Shown piece after piece: positions 53,108-62,050 of a stretch of 64,000 nt of DNA. Positions within the stretch are counted from its first letter, which is position 1, and every line of letters begins with the position of its first letter. The notes under the pieces were generated by a model. The model did no database searches. It worked only from the letters and a program-made list of their open reading frames with translations, and had not been told where the DNA came from. Location of the stretch: the NCBI RefSeq assembly GCF_019355555.1, contig NZ_CP072143.1:248001-312000 (forward strand), written 5' to 3'. The DNA is from Rhizobium sp. L51/94. Its GTDB lineage: Bacteria; Pseudomonadota; Alphaproteobacteria; Rhizobiales; Rhizobiaceae. The translations under genes were made by a program, and so were the position numbers.

Positions 53108-53374
53108 ATGACGCCCGACCGTTTCAGAGAATGCCTGAACCTCATCCGCTGGACATCGATTGATTTGGTAAACTCGCTGCATTGCGACCTTGCCTGGATC
53201 GAGGCGCTGGAGTCGGGCGAAGTCGCCATTCCGGGTGATGTCGCGACATGGATTGAGACGTTGGCGCAATGCCACAGCGAGAATCAGCCGCCGACAACCC
53301 ACCGAGCAGTATCGTTGACGCTTCTAAACTCTCCGGAGTTAAAAGGCGTTGGTCATCGAAGTCAGAACGCTTGA
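53108..53374 (+). CDS. Small hypothetical protein with HTH-like fold
   Basis: An 88-residue product: MTPDRFRECLNLIRWTSIDL, VNSLHCDLAWIEALESGEVA, PGDVATWIETLAQCHSENQP. The first 65 residues look like a lambda-repressor-type helical domain, as in small rhizobial regulators of unknown role. AGGAGT stands eight bases before the ATG at 53108. The tail after residue 65 seems unrelated to the domain. Confidence 0.6.
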   Translation: MTPDRFRECLNLIRWTSIDLVNSLHCDLAWIEALESGEVAIPGDVATWIETLAQCHSENQPPTTHRAVSLTLLNSPELKGVGHRSQNA

Positions 53375-53501
53375 ACCGTCGTCCTAAATGACGCAGCAGT
53401 CGGTGCCCGAAGGTCTTACTACAGAGGGACAGGCTGTCGTTGCCTGGCGGAGTTGGCGAGAATCCGTATTCCATCAGGACCGCCGCTCGCACCCAGCTAA
53501 C

Positions 53502-54125
53502 TCATTTCTTTGGGACATACTTCGGCTTCGGTTGATACAAGCGCCGTTTCACGTTGGAGCGCAACGCATTGCGCAGATCCTTGTCGGCAGTCGAAAGGTC
53601 AAACCATTCCGAATCGAAGTAGCCACCGCACCAACGGATGGTTTCATCATACTCCGGGTCTTCCCGGTCGGCGATGATCTCCAGGAACCGCTCATATCCC
53701 GACACGCCGCCGACATCCTCCGGTGGTCGCGCCCTTGCGCCTGCGACACAGCTCCCGTGCTTCGGCGTAGCAGTGAGCGTCAAGAACTCTTCAACCACGA
53801 CGGTGTGCTGCCAGTCGTCCCCGAAATCATAATGGTAGCTGAACACGGAACCTTGCTCGAAGTCCAGCAAACGGACCTCGCTCTGATCGAAGACCCGAGG
53901 ATCGTCGTCGGTGGCATCCTCCGTCAGGGTCTCGACTTCCCCATACCGCAGACCACCGATCCGGAACTCATAGAGGTGATAATTCCACCAGTTGAATGCA
54001 GCCTGAATTCCAAGATGCAGATGCTCTAGGTTCCATTGGACCGGCAGGACCAGCCGGCGCCAGACGTCTGGTTCGATCTCGTCGATAGAAACTCTGATCT
54101 GCACAGCATTCGCGGCTTTGAACAT
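53502..54125 (-). CDS. Plasmid pRiA4b ORF-3 family protein
   Basis: Belongs to the pRiA4b ORF-3/IS1096 TnpR-like family: IRVSIDEIEPDVWRRLVLPV, WNLEHLHLGIQAAFNWWNYH, YHYDFGDDWQHTVVVEEFL, YPDCVAG-like GSCVAGARARPPEDVGGVSG. About 207 residues from the ATG at 54125; the open frame extends to 54179. Function is unknown; members are common on rhizobial plasmids and near mobile elements. Confidence 0.88.
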   Translation of the reverse strand: MFKAANAVQIRVSIDEIEPDVWRRLVLPVQWNLEHLHLGIQAAFNWWNYHLYEFRIGGLRYGEVETLTEDATDDDPRVFDQSEVRLLDFEQGSVFSYHYDFGDDWQHTVVVEEFLTLTATPKHGSCVAGARARPPEDVGGVSGYERFLEIIADREDPEYDETIRWCGGYFDSEWFDLSTADKDLRNALRSNVKRRLYQPKPKYVPKK

Positions 54126-54179
54126 TCCCCGAATGAACAAGATAGACGAAAGATCGTCAAGTCGGTCGGGGTGCGGCAT

Positions 54180-54516
54180 GCCAGGATGTTTTGCGGCGCC
54201 GTGTGTTCGTCCTACATCAAGGGTAGTTGATAGGTCCGTATGCGTGCCTCTTTCATGAAAACCAGCCAGAACTGCCTTCCCGACAAGCCACCGGCCTCCA
54301 TCCGGCGATGGGCGTCCGATGTAGCCGTGAGCGGATATACCGCTCTAGTGACCGGCTTAAGCTTGCGGACAGCCCTCGGCAGCGTTGGCGCCGCAATGAA
54401 TCTGTAAATCGGACGGGTTCATGGGGAATGCTATAGGGAGGGTTGTCCTATATCCGAAAGTGCAGTTATCTTTCTCGTAATGAGAAGCACTCGTCAACGC
54501 AGAGAAACGGCGACGT
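54180..54516. other. Intergenic region
   Basis: 337 bases without a recognisable gene. Short frames at 54036-54230 and 54227-54436 have no domain. The region must carry the promoter of the exonuclease gene. Confidence 0.45.
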
Positions 54517-55131
54517 ATGAAAACGGCAATCATATTTGACTGCGAATTTCTTTGCTTGGAAGGCTCTCAACGTCGATTTTGGTGTGCAGCCCACGATCCG
54601 GATCCCGTGATCGCGCAGATCGGGGCGGTCAGGCTGGGGCTTGAAGGTGAATTTCCGATTTTGGGGACATACAAGGCATATGTCCAGCCGGTCGACAGGT
54701 TTGGCAACAGGTATGCCATCGATCCGTTCTTCACCAAACTGACCGGCATTACCGAAAAAAACATCGAGGCCGACGGCGTATCCTTGCAAGATGCCCTCAC
54801 TGGGGTCGATAGCTTCTCGGAGGGTATGCGGTTTTGGTCATGGGGCAAGGACGAGCTGAACATGGTCGCGATTAGCTGCTATATCGCCGGTATCCAACCT
54901 CCCATTCCGGCCCACCGTTTTGATAATGCCGTCAAACTTCTGCTTGCAGCAGGTATGCCGGTCGAGGATTTGGCGAAAACACCGAGCAACAAGCTTGCCG
55001 GCTACTATGGAATTGAGCATCACCCACTGCAGGGCCATGACGCACTCGATGATGCCCTTTCGATATCCTACACCTTGCAGCATCTCATGATGGCTGGACA
55101 GTTGGCGCCTGAAGTCTTTGATCGCCGGTAG
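54517..55131 (+). CDS. DEDDh-type 3'-5' exonuclease
   Basis: A 204-residue exonuclease-fold protein. Exo I carries Asp8 and Glu10 (IIFDCEFLCLEG); Exo II lies near DPFFTKLTGITEKNI; Exo III is in GHDALDDALSISYTLQHLM, with the His and Asp expected of the DEDDh group. It lacks a polymerase domain and is short, so it may trim RNA or DNA (ribonuclease T or epsilon-like). Its stand-alone position gives no clue to the substrate. The ATG follows GGCGACGT, a weak ribosome binding site. Confidence 0.82.
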   Translation: MKTAIIFDCEFLCLEGSQRRFWCAAHDPDPVIAQIGAVRLGLEGEFPILGTYKAYVQPVDRFGNRYAIDPFFTKLTGITEKNIEADGVSLQDALTGVDSFSEGMRFWSWGKDELNMVAISCYIAGIQPPIPAHRFDNAVKLLLAAGMPVEDLAKTPSNKLAGYYGIEHHPLQGHDALDDALSISYTLQHLMMAGQLAPEVFDRR

Positions 55132-55363
55132 CTGTCTCGGGTGTTAGGAGAAACTGGCGACACCCTTGCGCGTGCGGCCGCCAGGCGTTAAGTTTATGTC
55201 GCCATGAAAACATTCGCTCTCAACATCGCAACGGCCTTCTTCGACGCCTAAGGGCGCTCCCCTTGCCGGAGGGGTTCGAAGCAGGTGCATCGCACCTGGG
55301 TACGTTTTAGCCAGCCTCGCATTGGCGAGCTTGTAATGCTGGCTGCGATTCTGAGAGACTTCC

Positions 55364-56107
55364 ATGAAATTCGTGCATTCTCGCACCGATCTTCCGAGCG
55401 AAGATCTGGCGAGCGGTAAGGTCCTGTTCAGCCGACCCGGCCTCACCGCCTTTCCCGTACGACCTGCCAGTGAATTGTTTCTGCGAGCGACCTCCCTTCT
55501 GAGGAGGGAGGGCCGGACGTCGCCTTACCACCTGTATGATCCAACTTGCGGAGGCGGCTATCTCGCCACGGTGTTGGGCTTTTTGCACGGCGACCAGTTG
55601 AGAAATATCAGCATGTCGGACGTCTCGGCCTATGCCGTTTCGGTCGCAGGAAAAAACGCGGCTCTCCTTACAGAGGAAGGGCTATCTGAGCGTCTCAGCG
55701 AGCTGAGCCACTTCGTTGCTCTGCACAACCGCCAAAGCCATCGTGCCGCGGTTGAGAGCGCCAACCGGCTTTTTGATCTGCACGGCCATCTGTCTACACA
55801 TGTCATTCAGGCCGATGCGACAGATGCTGAGCTCCTTGCCTTAAAGCTAGCCAATCTGCCGCCTGTCGATCTAGTGGTGGCAGACGCGCCTTACGGCAAA
55901 CAAGAGTATTGGCGAAATGGAGCACACGAAGCCGCTCTGCTGGCCTCGCTAGCCAGCATCAATGTTCCGGTCGTCATTCTGGCGACTGCCAAAGGAATTA
56001 AATTCGACCATCCCGGCTTTGGGCGCGCCGGCAAATATCATCATGGCCATCGCACTCTATGGCTCTTCCGAAACAGTAATTTAGCAGTTGATACTGCGAT
56101 ATCATAA
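55364..56107 (+). CDS. AviRa-like 23S rRNA methyltransferase
   Basis: A 247-residue Rossmann methyltransferase. Motif I is YDPTCGGGYLATVLGF (residues 58-73), followed by NISMSDVSAYAVSVAGKNAA; the catalytic region is VVADAPYGKQEYW. The pattern fits the AviRa family, which methylates a guanine of 23S rRNA and gives avilamycin resistance in Streptomyces. In rhizobia the homologues are of unknown use; antibiotic self-protection is only a guess. It is followed ten bases later by a P-loop kinase gene. Confidence 0.78.
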   Translation: MKFVHSRTDLPSEDLASGKVLFSRPGLTAFPVRPASELFLRATSLLRREGRTSPYHLYDPTCGGGYLATVLGFLHGDQLRNISMSDVSAYAVSVAGKNAALLTEEGLSERLSELSHFVALHNRQSHRAAVESANRLFDLHGHLSTHVIQADATDAELLALKLANLPPVDLVVADAPYGKQEYWRNGAHEAALLASLASINVPVVILATAKGIKFDHPGFGRAGKYHHGHRTLWLFRNSNLAVDTAIS

Positions 56108-56117
56108 GGGGAAGCTT

Positions 56118-56636
56118 ATGCCACTCGTCATCCTCACCGGCGCATCCGGAGCTGGCAAGACAACAATTGCTGAGGCGATCGAACACCGACATGGCCAGGA
56201 GTTCGACGTTTTCTACAAGGACCGTATCGGTGTCCCACCCGTGCGAGAGATGATCGACGAATTCGGCTCAGTCGAGGGATGGCAGAGAGCGGCCACTTTC
56301 GAATGGATGGTCCGATTGTCTCCACTATTATCACAAGGCCGCAACGTTCTTTTTGAAGGTCAGTCCCGATTTTCGTTTCTGGCTGAGGCCGCCGAACGGG
56401 CAGGCATTGCTTTCTATACCGCAATCCTCGTCGACTGCGACGACGAGACCAGGACCGAACGTCTTACGATCGATCGAGGTCAGCCTGATCTCGCCAATGC
56501 GGACATGATGAACTGGGCCAGCTTCCTCAGAAATGAGGCGTCCCGCCACGGGTGTGAAATTCTCGATACCTCGGCACTGACCTTGAACCAGGGGATCGAA
56601 CGCGTGCTTTGGTATTTGAGGAGCGAAGATGTTTAA
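56118..56636 (+). CDS. P-loop kinase-like ATPase
   Basis: A 172-residue AAA/adenylate-kinase-like protein with Walker A LTGASGAGKTTIAE (residues 5-18), a DxR/K region (FYKDRIGVPPVRE) and the lid-like ILVDCDDETRTERLTIDRGQ. Walker B may be VLFEGQSRF. Substrate unknown; the fold is shared by small-molecule kinases and antibiotic phosphotransferases. The ATG at 56118 is preceded by GGGGAAGC. It lies ten bases after the AviRa-like gene, so the two are co-transcribed. Confidence 0.82.
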   Translation: MPLVILTGASGAGKTTIAEAIEHRHGQEFDVFYKDRIGVPPVREMIDEFGSVEGWQRAATFEWMVRLSPLLSQGRNVLFEGQSRFSFLAEAAERAGIAFYTAILVDCDDETRTERLTIDRGQPDLANADMMNWASFLRNEASRHGCEILDTSALTLNQGIERVLWYLRSEDV

Positions 56637-56750
56637 TTTCGAAACGTGTGCGGCGAGCGCGAAGGCAGGGAATCTTCAGAATTGGGTTCTCTCCTATCTC
56701 GCGACCGGCTATTGGGCGAACTTGGGTCTACGCGACGGGCTCCACGCCTA
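56629..56750 (+). pseudogene. Truncated gene start at the island boundary
   Basis: An ATG at 56629 overlaps the kinase stop. About 40 coherent codons follow (MFNFETCAASAKAGNLQNWV, LSYLATGYWANLGLRDGLH) and then sense is lost near 56750. This looks like the front of a conserved protein whose remainder was replaced by the sequence to the right. I do not know the family by name. Confidence 0.5.
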
Positions 56751-57305
56751 TCTCGGATCTTTGGCAGAACGATGTACAGGGGGTAAAGCTCGCGAAAATA
56801 ACCTTTGTATGAGCAAGAATATGGCAACAGCCGCCAAGCTCGATAAAAGGCCCCATATGGGCAAGAGAAGGTAATATTTCAGAGACAGCATTGGCAACGG
56901 TAAAAGGTTGGATGTGGTATGCCATAGCGTACAATAGACGAGAGCAAAGGCCGGAAATTCGGCTTTTAGATACACATAACTAGTTGCGACATGAAAAACC
57001 TTTGTGAAGATCAAAAAATATAAAGCCAGTAATATTGACGCGATACCCGGGTCGACTCCGAGGTAAGCGAAATGGCGTGATACTGAGGAAAATTGTGTTA
57101 ATCCCTCGAGGAGGGCGAATGGGAGAAGTGCGATAACTGGGTACGGCGTACGCTTGAACACCCACACGATCAGAAATTTGATACCTTCTTCTAGGAAGGC
57201 GAGCAGCGTTGCTTTGAATATTATAGCAAAGTCTAAGGACACCGCCGCTCTCCCACTCTTAATGAGCTTGTGCTGAGCGCTATCTGCCCGGTCCGTCCCG
57301 ACCAT
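56748..57305 (-). CDS. Multi-pass membrane protein next to the peptide gene
   Basis: A hydrophobic protein of about 185 residues from the ATG at 57305 (the open frame reaches 57392 inside the peptide gene). Six or so membrane helices, with ATLLAFLEEGIKFLIVWVF near the start: an EExxK motif inside a helix, as in PrsW-type intramembrane proteases, and a conserved-looking His in CTLWHTTSN. It overlaps the end of the Gly/Ser-rich peptide gene, so the two are coupled. It could process or confer immunity to that peptide (inference). Confidence 0.65.
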   Translation of the reverse strand: MVGTDRADSAQHKLIKSGRAAVSLDFAIIFKATLLAFLEEGIKFLIVWVFKRTPYPVIALLPFALLEGLTQFSSVSRHFAYLGVDPGIASILLALYFLIFTKVFHVATSYVYLKAEFPAFALVYCTLWHTTSNLLPLPMLSLKYYLLLPIWGLLSSLAAVAIFLLIQRLFSRALPPVHRSAKDPR

Positions 57306-57534
57306 TGCCAGTGGGGGCTCCCCCACCGCCGTAGTCTCCCATAACGGTATATCCCGCTGGATCCGGCGCACCGTTCCCGAGCATAGAACCAAGAAGAGAA
57401 TTGCTCCAACCAGGGTTATTGCTCGGATCTTTCGATGCTGCCACCTGGCCGTCGAAACTGTATCCGTCTTTGACGCCCATCCCTACACCTTGGGACATAG
57501 AGCTTGAACCGGATGAATTTGAAGAGCCACCCAT
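57280..57534 (-). CDS. Gly/Ser-rich small peptide, candidate exported effector
   Basis: An 84-residue product, very rich in Gly, Ser and Asn, with no membrane segment and no domain (MGGSSNSSGSSSMSQGVGMG ... GDYGGGGAPTGNGRDGPGR). A strong ribosome binding site, AGGAGA, lies seven bases before the ATG. It is followed by an overlapping membrane protein gene and faces a divergent peptide-exporter-like ABC gene. That layout resembles bacteriocin or microcin loci, but no double-glycine leader is clear and I recognise no family. Confidence 0.5.
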   Translation of the reverse strand: MGGSSNSSGSSSMSQGVGMGVKDGYSFDGQVAASKDPSNNPGWSNSLLGSMLGNGAPDPAGYTVMGDYGGGGAPTGNGRDGPGR

Positions 57535-57660
57535 TAAACTTCTCCTGCTGTTGTGAACTGAGCCGAAATTTAATTATGTAATGCATTCACAGTGATAAAT
57601 ATTTGTGGAAAATGCCTTGGCGATCACCCCCAAAAGTGGCCTTAGATAGGAAAACAACCG
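57535..57660. promoter_or_regulatory. Divergent promoter region of peptide and exporter genes
   Basis: A 126-base AT-rich spacer between two divergent genes: the Gly/Ser-rich peptide gene on the left and the exporter gene on the right. Runs such as TTTAATTATGTAATG are compatible with -10 boxes on both strands, but I could not fix a pair. Confidence 0.3.
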
Positions 57661-58455
57661 TTGGACGAGATCCCAGCATCACTGTCATGGTTCACAAAAA
57701 CTACTGGGAAATACACTGCGCATATATTTGAACTTTCAATAATCTCTATCGTAATGCGCCTCCTAGGGCTTGTTCAGCCGTTTGTTTTGAAGGCGCTTAT
57801 CGACAGAATTCTCCCGTTTCAACGAGAGGCTAGCCTTTACATTGTCGTGGCTCTGCTCGTTGTAGTCGCCCTTTTTCAGAGCGCATTTAAATCCGTGTCG
57901 ACATATCTCGGCGTAGATCTGGTCAATCAATTAACGCGCGAATTTAGCAGTCGCATCTATGAACACGTCCTCCATCTGCCGCTGCGCACGCTGCAGAAAT
58001 GGCAGGTGGGGGAGCTCTTCGCGCGCATGGGCGAAATCGAGACCGTCCGCCGATTTCTCACTGGAACCATTTCTGGCGTCGTCATCGACATCGTCTTTTC
58101 GTTTATCTATCTGGGCGCTCTTTTTTCGATCAGTCCATCGCTTACGCTGATAATAATTGTGGTCCTGCCGACACAAATGGCAGCAATTGCAATAGTCGGT
58201 CCCTTCTTGCGCCGCCGCCTGAAACAGGCGTTTCTGGCAAAATCAGCACACCAGTCCCGGATGATCGAGACATTTAGAAACGCCGAAACCGTGAAAGCGC
58301 AAGCAGCTGAGAACCGGTATGCAAAACGTCTCGATGGAACGATGTCTGCGTCCTTGGATCTAGGCTTCAAGATTACGAAGTTGCACATCTTCAACGGCAT
58401 CATCAACGATGCCTTTAACAATGCGTTTGATATCCTGATCGTATTCTTTGGCGCC
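57661..58455 (+). pseudogene. Type I secretion ABC exporter, membrane part only
   Basis: About 265 residues of the membrane domain of a HlyB/PrtD-like peptide or protein exporter: LLGLVQPFVLKALIDRILPF, FKSVSTYLGVDLVNQLTREF, LPLRTLQKWQVGELFARMGE, MIETFRNAETVKAQAAENRY. The reading starts at a TTG with no C39 peptidase domain before it. It is cut near 58455 by a Tn3-type transposase fragment, so the ATPase domain is missing. The product cannot transport. Confidence 0.8.
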
Positions 58456-59694
58456 GGACCTTCTCAGGGAGGTGCATGAATGGACCGGATTTGCAGACCA
58501 GTTCACGCATGTCCGGACGGGCGATGCGCCGCAGAACATCTCCGCCATGCTCGCCGGCGTGTTGGCGGATGGCACCAATCTTGGCCCAAAACGCATGGCG
58601 GGAGCCTCCAAGGGGATCAGTGCACATCAGATCGGTTGGATGCGCACTTTTCATGCCCGATCCGAGACCTACAGGGCGGCCCAGGCCTGCGTGACGGATA
58701 CCCATGCGCGTCATCCGCATTCGCAGCTCTGGGGAGACGGAACGACCGCCTCATCCGATGGACAGTTCTTCCGCGCCAGCGACCGGGCCGCCAAGCGCGG
58801 CGACATCAATCTCCATTATGGCAGCGAACCCGGTTCGAAATTCTACAGCCATCTCTCCGACCAGTACGGATACTTCGGCATATTGCCAATCAGCCCGACC
58901 GAGAGCGAAGCGGTCTATGTCCTCGACGGTCTGTTCGACCACGATACGATTCTGGAGATCGAGGAGCATTTTACCGATACCGGTGGCGCGAGCGATCATG
59001 TCTTTGCGCTGTTCGCCCTGATCGGCAAGCGTTTTGCACTCCGGCTGCGCAACATCAAGGAGCGGAAATTCCATACCTTCGAGAAGGCCGATGCCTATCC
59101 GGCGCTGGAAAACCACATCGGCGCCCCATCAACACCGCGCTTATTCTCGAACATTGGGACGATCTTCTGCGTCTGGCCGCCTCGATCACGACGCGCACCG
59201 TCGCACCGTCAACGATCCTCAAGAGGTTCTCCGCCTCATCTAGATCCAGCGATCTCGCCAAGGCCTTGCGCGAATTGGGCCGCATCGAGCGCACCCTGTT
59301 CATGATCGAGTGGTATTCCAGCCCGGCGCTGCGCTGGCGTTGTCAGGCCGGTCTCAACAAGGGTGAAGCTGCGCACAAGCTCAAGCGCGCCGTCTTCTTC
59401 CATGAGCGCGGCGAAATCCGTGATCGGTCCTTCGACAGCCAGGCATTCCGGGCTTCCGGCCTCAATCTGGTCGTCAGCGCCATCGTTCACTGGAACACCG
59501 TCTATCTGAGCCGCGCCGCAGCACTTTTACGAGAACAGGGCCGGGATGTTCCTAACGAGCTGCTGAAACACGTCTCGCCGCTCAGTTGGGAGCACATCAA
59601 CGTTACCGCCATCTATTCGTGGGATGCTGAGCAACAGATGGCGGAGGGCTTTAGGCCCTTGCGACTTCCTGGCAGGATGCGGCGGGCCGCATAG
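58456..59694 (+). pseudogene. Tn3-family transposase, C-terminal part, frameshifted
   Basis: The C-terminal 410 residues or so of a Tn3-type TnpA: LLREVHEWTGFADQFTHVRT, LADGTNLGPKRMAGASKGIS (catalytic region), LWGDGTTASSDGQFFRASDR, and after a frameshift near 59120 LRELGRIERTLFMIEWYSSP and HWNTVYLSRAAALLREQGRD, ending at a stop. The N-terminal 550 residues are absent. It fused to and truncated the exporter gene. Confidence 0.9.
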
Positions 59695-59914
59695 CGGGAT
59701 TCGAATTTCAATTGCTCATGCGAACCTATCGAATAGTGGTTGACACAGTTTCCACCTTGATACACTTTCGCCAAAGGTAGATACGACCTGCTGGTTGCAC
59801 CCGTCAGGGAATGGTGAACGTATCACGCCTCGATGGCCTTCCCTTTGCCCGAGCGACTAAGTCAGCTAACGCAACCATCTGGCGCTTTTGTTCGCTCCTG
59901 CAAAGGACACGTCT
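59695..59914. promoter_or_regulatory. Possible promoter of the glyoxalase-superfamily gene
   Basis: TTGACA near 59739 and TTGATA near 59755 are followed at about 15 and 17 bases by TACACT and GATACG, weak -10 matches. The Tn3 fragment ends at the left. No gene lies between this and the ATG at 59915. Confidence 0.3.
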
Positions 59915-60165
59915 ATGCGCGATTACCGCGAAGCAGAAATCATGGCCCAGACTCTACGTGAGTCTTTGGCCGCAAAAGACCTCGTCGTCAGTCACAGTGA
60001 AAGCCTCGAGCTTGTTTCGAAAATGCTGGGACTTCCCGATTGGAATACGCTATCGGCAAAGATACAAGGAGGTCGCGACGGAGCGGCCTTGCCCCAAAAT
60101 AACGCCGAAAGTTTGAGGGATTCGATGGATGAACGCAGCCGCAAATTAGCAGAACAGGCCGCACC

Positions 60166-61418
60166 CTCAGGAATCCCCTCATTCAAATGATCCCGAAAGT
60201 ACGTTTGAGGATTTGATGGTCGCGGAAGAGCGTCTCGAACTGTAGGATGAGAGGGCGTAATCTTTCCTCGGGCATGTTGGGGATCAGTTGATAGTACATC
60301 ACGCCCTGCCGGAAGAGTGAATGCACGCGTCGCGATGTCGTGCTCGTGCGCAGATGGCGGTCGTAGCCGATGGCCTCTCCGGCAGCGCCCAGCAGGGTTA
60401 GGAGCACAATGGCAAGAGCGGCGATCAACCACAGCCTGTCGCGCCGAGCGGGCGTGGAGACGCGGGTTGCCGACATGCCCATCCCGAACCGCCAATCCTT
60501 GGCATCGCGAAACGCGCATTCGATGCCCCAGCGCCGGGAGTAAAGATCAATGAGGATCTTTGCCGTCACCTTGGTCAGGCTGGTTGCGAGGCACCATGGC
60601 TCTTTCATGTCCTTGGCGTGGACGCACACGACCGCACCGACGGGGCATCCCTGCGCCGTGACTGTCGCCTCGCGCAGCAGCCTGGCACGTCCCGAGGGGC
60701 CGATCCACTCCTTCGCCGGACGGCTCTCACCGCCGGTCGTCACCTGGATGTTGCCGCGAAAGCGGATGACATAGTCGAAGTGCAGCTCGTCCTTTAGGAC
60801 GCCGTAGAGCTTGGCGTCGCCAAAGCCGCGATCGGCGACGAGCAGCACCTTCACTTCTGTTGGCAACAGCTCGGCAAGCCGGGTCACGATCCAGTATTCA
60901 TACTGATTGCGCCGCGCTTTCAGCTCCGCCTTGCGTACCGTCAACCACAGGAGTGGCGTCGCCCGGCCATGTTCGGTAAGCAGCGACAGCATCAGGGTCG
61001 AGTGCCCGTCGGCATCGAAGTCGGTCCAGTCCATGGCGACGACGATATCGGTGCGGCTACCAAGACAATAGTCGGCCCAGTCGGCCATCAGCGCGTCGAC
61101 TTCGATCCCGTCGTTCGACAGCATCCGGTCGACCTGCTTGATCGCATGACGCGAGAGCCCTCCTTCGGCCAGCGCAAGACCGTGGCCAATCGCGCTCACC
61201 GCCAGCGACGACGCCTGCAGCGTGCCAACCGTCGCCTTCGCCAGCGAAGTTACCCGCTTCGCGTGCAGGCCCTCGCCAAAAAGTTCGTCAACAAAGGAAT
61301 GCACCGCTTCAGAAGAAAACTCCGCCTTGCCGTTCATCTGACTCTGCTCTCCGTTCGAACGGAAATGCAGAATCATCTTTCCCGCCCTACGTCATCTCAA
61401 AATGAGGGGATGCCTGAG
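60166..61418 (-). mobile_element. Complete IS4-family element
   Basis: A 1,253-bp element with ends CTCAGGAATCCCCTCATT (left) and, on the minus strand, CTCAGGCATCCCCTCATT (right). The exact 9-bp target duplication GGCCGCACC lies at 60157-60165 and 61419-61427. It carries one intact transposase gene. The host gene is the glyoxalase-superfamily gene. Confidence 0.93.
60183..61376 (-). CDS. IS4-family transposase
   Basis: A 397-residue DDE transposase with VVAMDWTDFDADGHSTLML (Asp), VLLVADRGFGDAKLYGVLKD (Asp) and the YREK-like region with Glu in YSRRWGIECAFRDAKDWRFG. The N terminus (FVDELFGEGLHAKRVTSLAK) is normal for the group. A second Met at residue 14 (61337) is an alternative start. No frameshift is seen, so the element may be active. 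Confidence 0.93.
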   Translation of the reverse strand: MILHFRSNGEQSQMNGKAEFSSEAVHSFVDELFGEGLHAKRVTSLAKATVGTLQASSLAVSAIGHGLALAEGGLSRHAIKQVDRMLSNDGIEVDALMADWADYCLGSRTDIVVAMDWTDFDADGHSTLMLSLLTEHGRATPLLWLTVRKAELKARRNQYEYWIVTRLAELLPTEVKVLLVADRGFGDAKLYGVLKDELHFDYVIRFRGNIQVTTGGESRPAKEWIGPSGRARLLREATVTAQGCPVGAVVCVHAKDMKEPWCLATSLTKVTAKILIDLYSRRWGIECAFRDAKDWRFGMGMSATRVSTPARRDRLWLIAALAIVLLTLLGAAGEAIGYDRHLRTSTTSRRVHSLFRQGVMYYQLIPNMPEERLRPLILQFETLFRDHQILKRTFGII

Positions 61419-62050
61419 GGCCGCACCGCGAACTGCGGTTCCATTCGCTTCTCAACGTTTCGACAAGTTCGTTGGCTACTATCAACTTAAGCCCGGCACT
61501 TTGTTCCGAATATATCGCGAAGGCGAAAGATTCTTTTCCCAAATTACAGGGCAAGGACCGGTAGAAATCTACCCGGAAAGCGAAGTGAAGTTCTTTACGA
61601 CCATCGTTAACGCTCAAATAAGCTTCATCATAAATTCCCAGGGCCGGGTAACTGATCTCATTCTCCATCAGGATGGCTTTGAGCGATCATGGAAGCGCAT
61701 CGATGGGAAAAGCGCAGAACGCCAAATCACGAGGCTTGAGGAGCGTATCAAAAATAATCTACCCGACCCGCGTACAGAGAAGGCCCTTCGTCGATTTGTC
61801 GAGGGGATAATCTCAGGAGATCCCAACTACGACGAGATGGCCCCCGAGCAGGCCCAAGCTATCCGTGACCAACTGACTGGCTTGCAGTCTTTTATTCGAG
61901 AGAAGGGGCAAATTAGGTCGATTCGGTTTGTTGGTGTTCAAGAAAACGGCGACGATACCTATCACGTCGAGCATGAAAGGCGGCTCTTCCGCTGGACTAT
62001 AGGTCTCGGTTCGGATGGCAAAGTTGAAAGGTCATGGGTCACCTCCGGCG

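Noticed and set aside
57280..57534. Classical class II microcin with double-glycine leader
   Set aside because: Although Gly-rich, no leader of that type precedes a clear GG or GA cleavage site, so I did not use that name.
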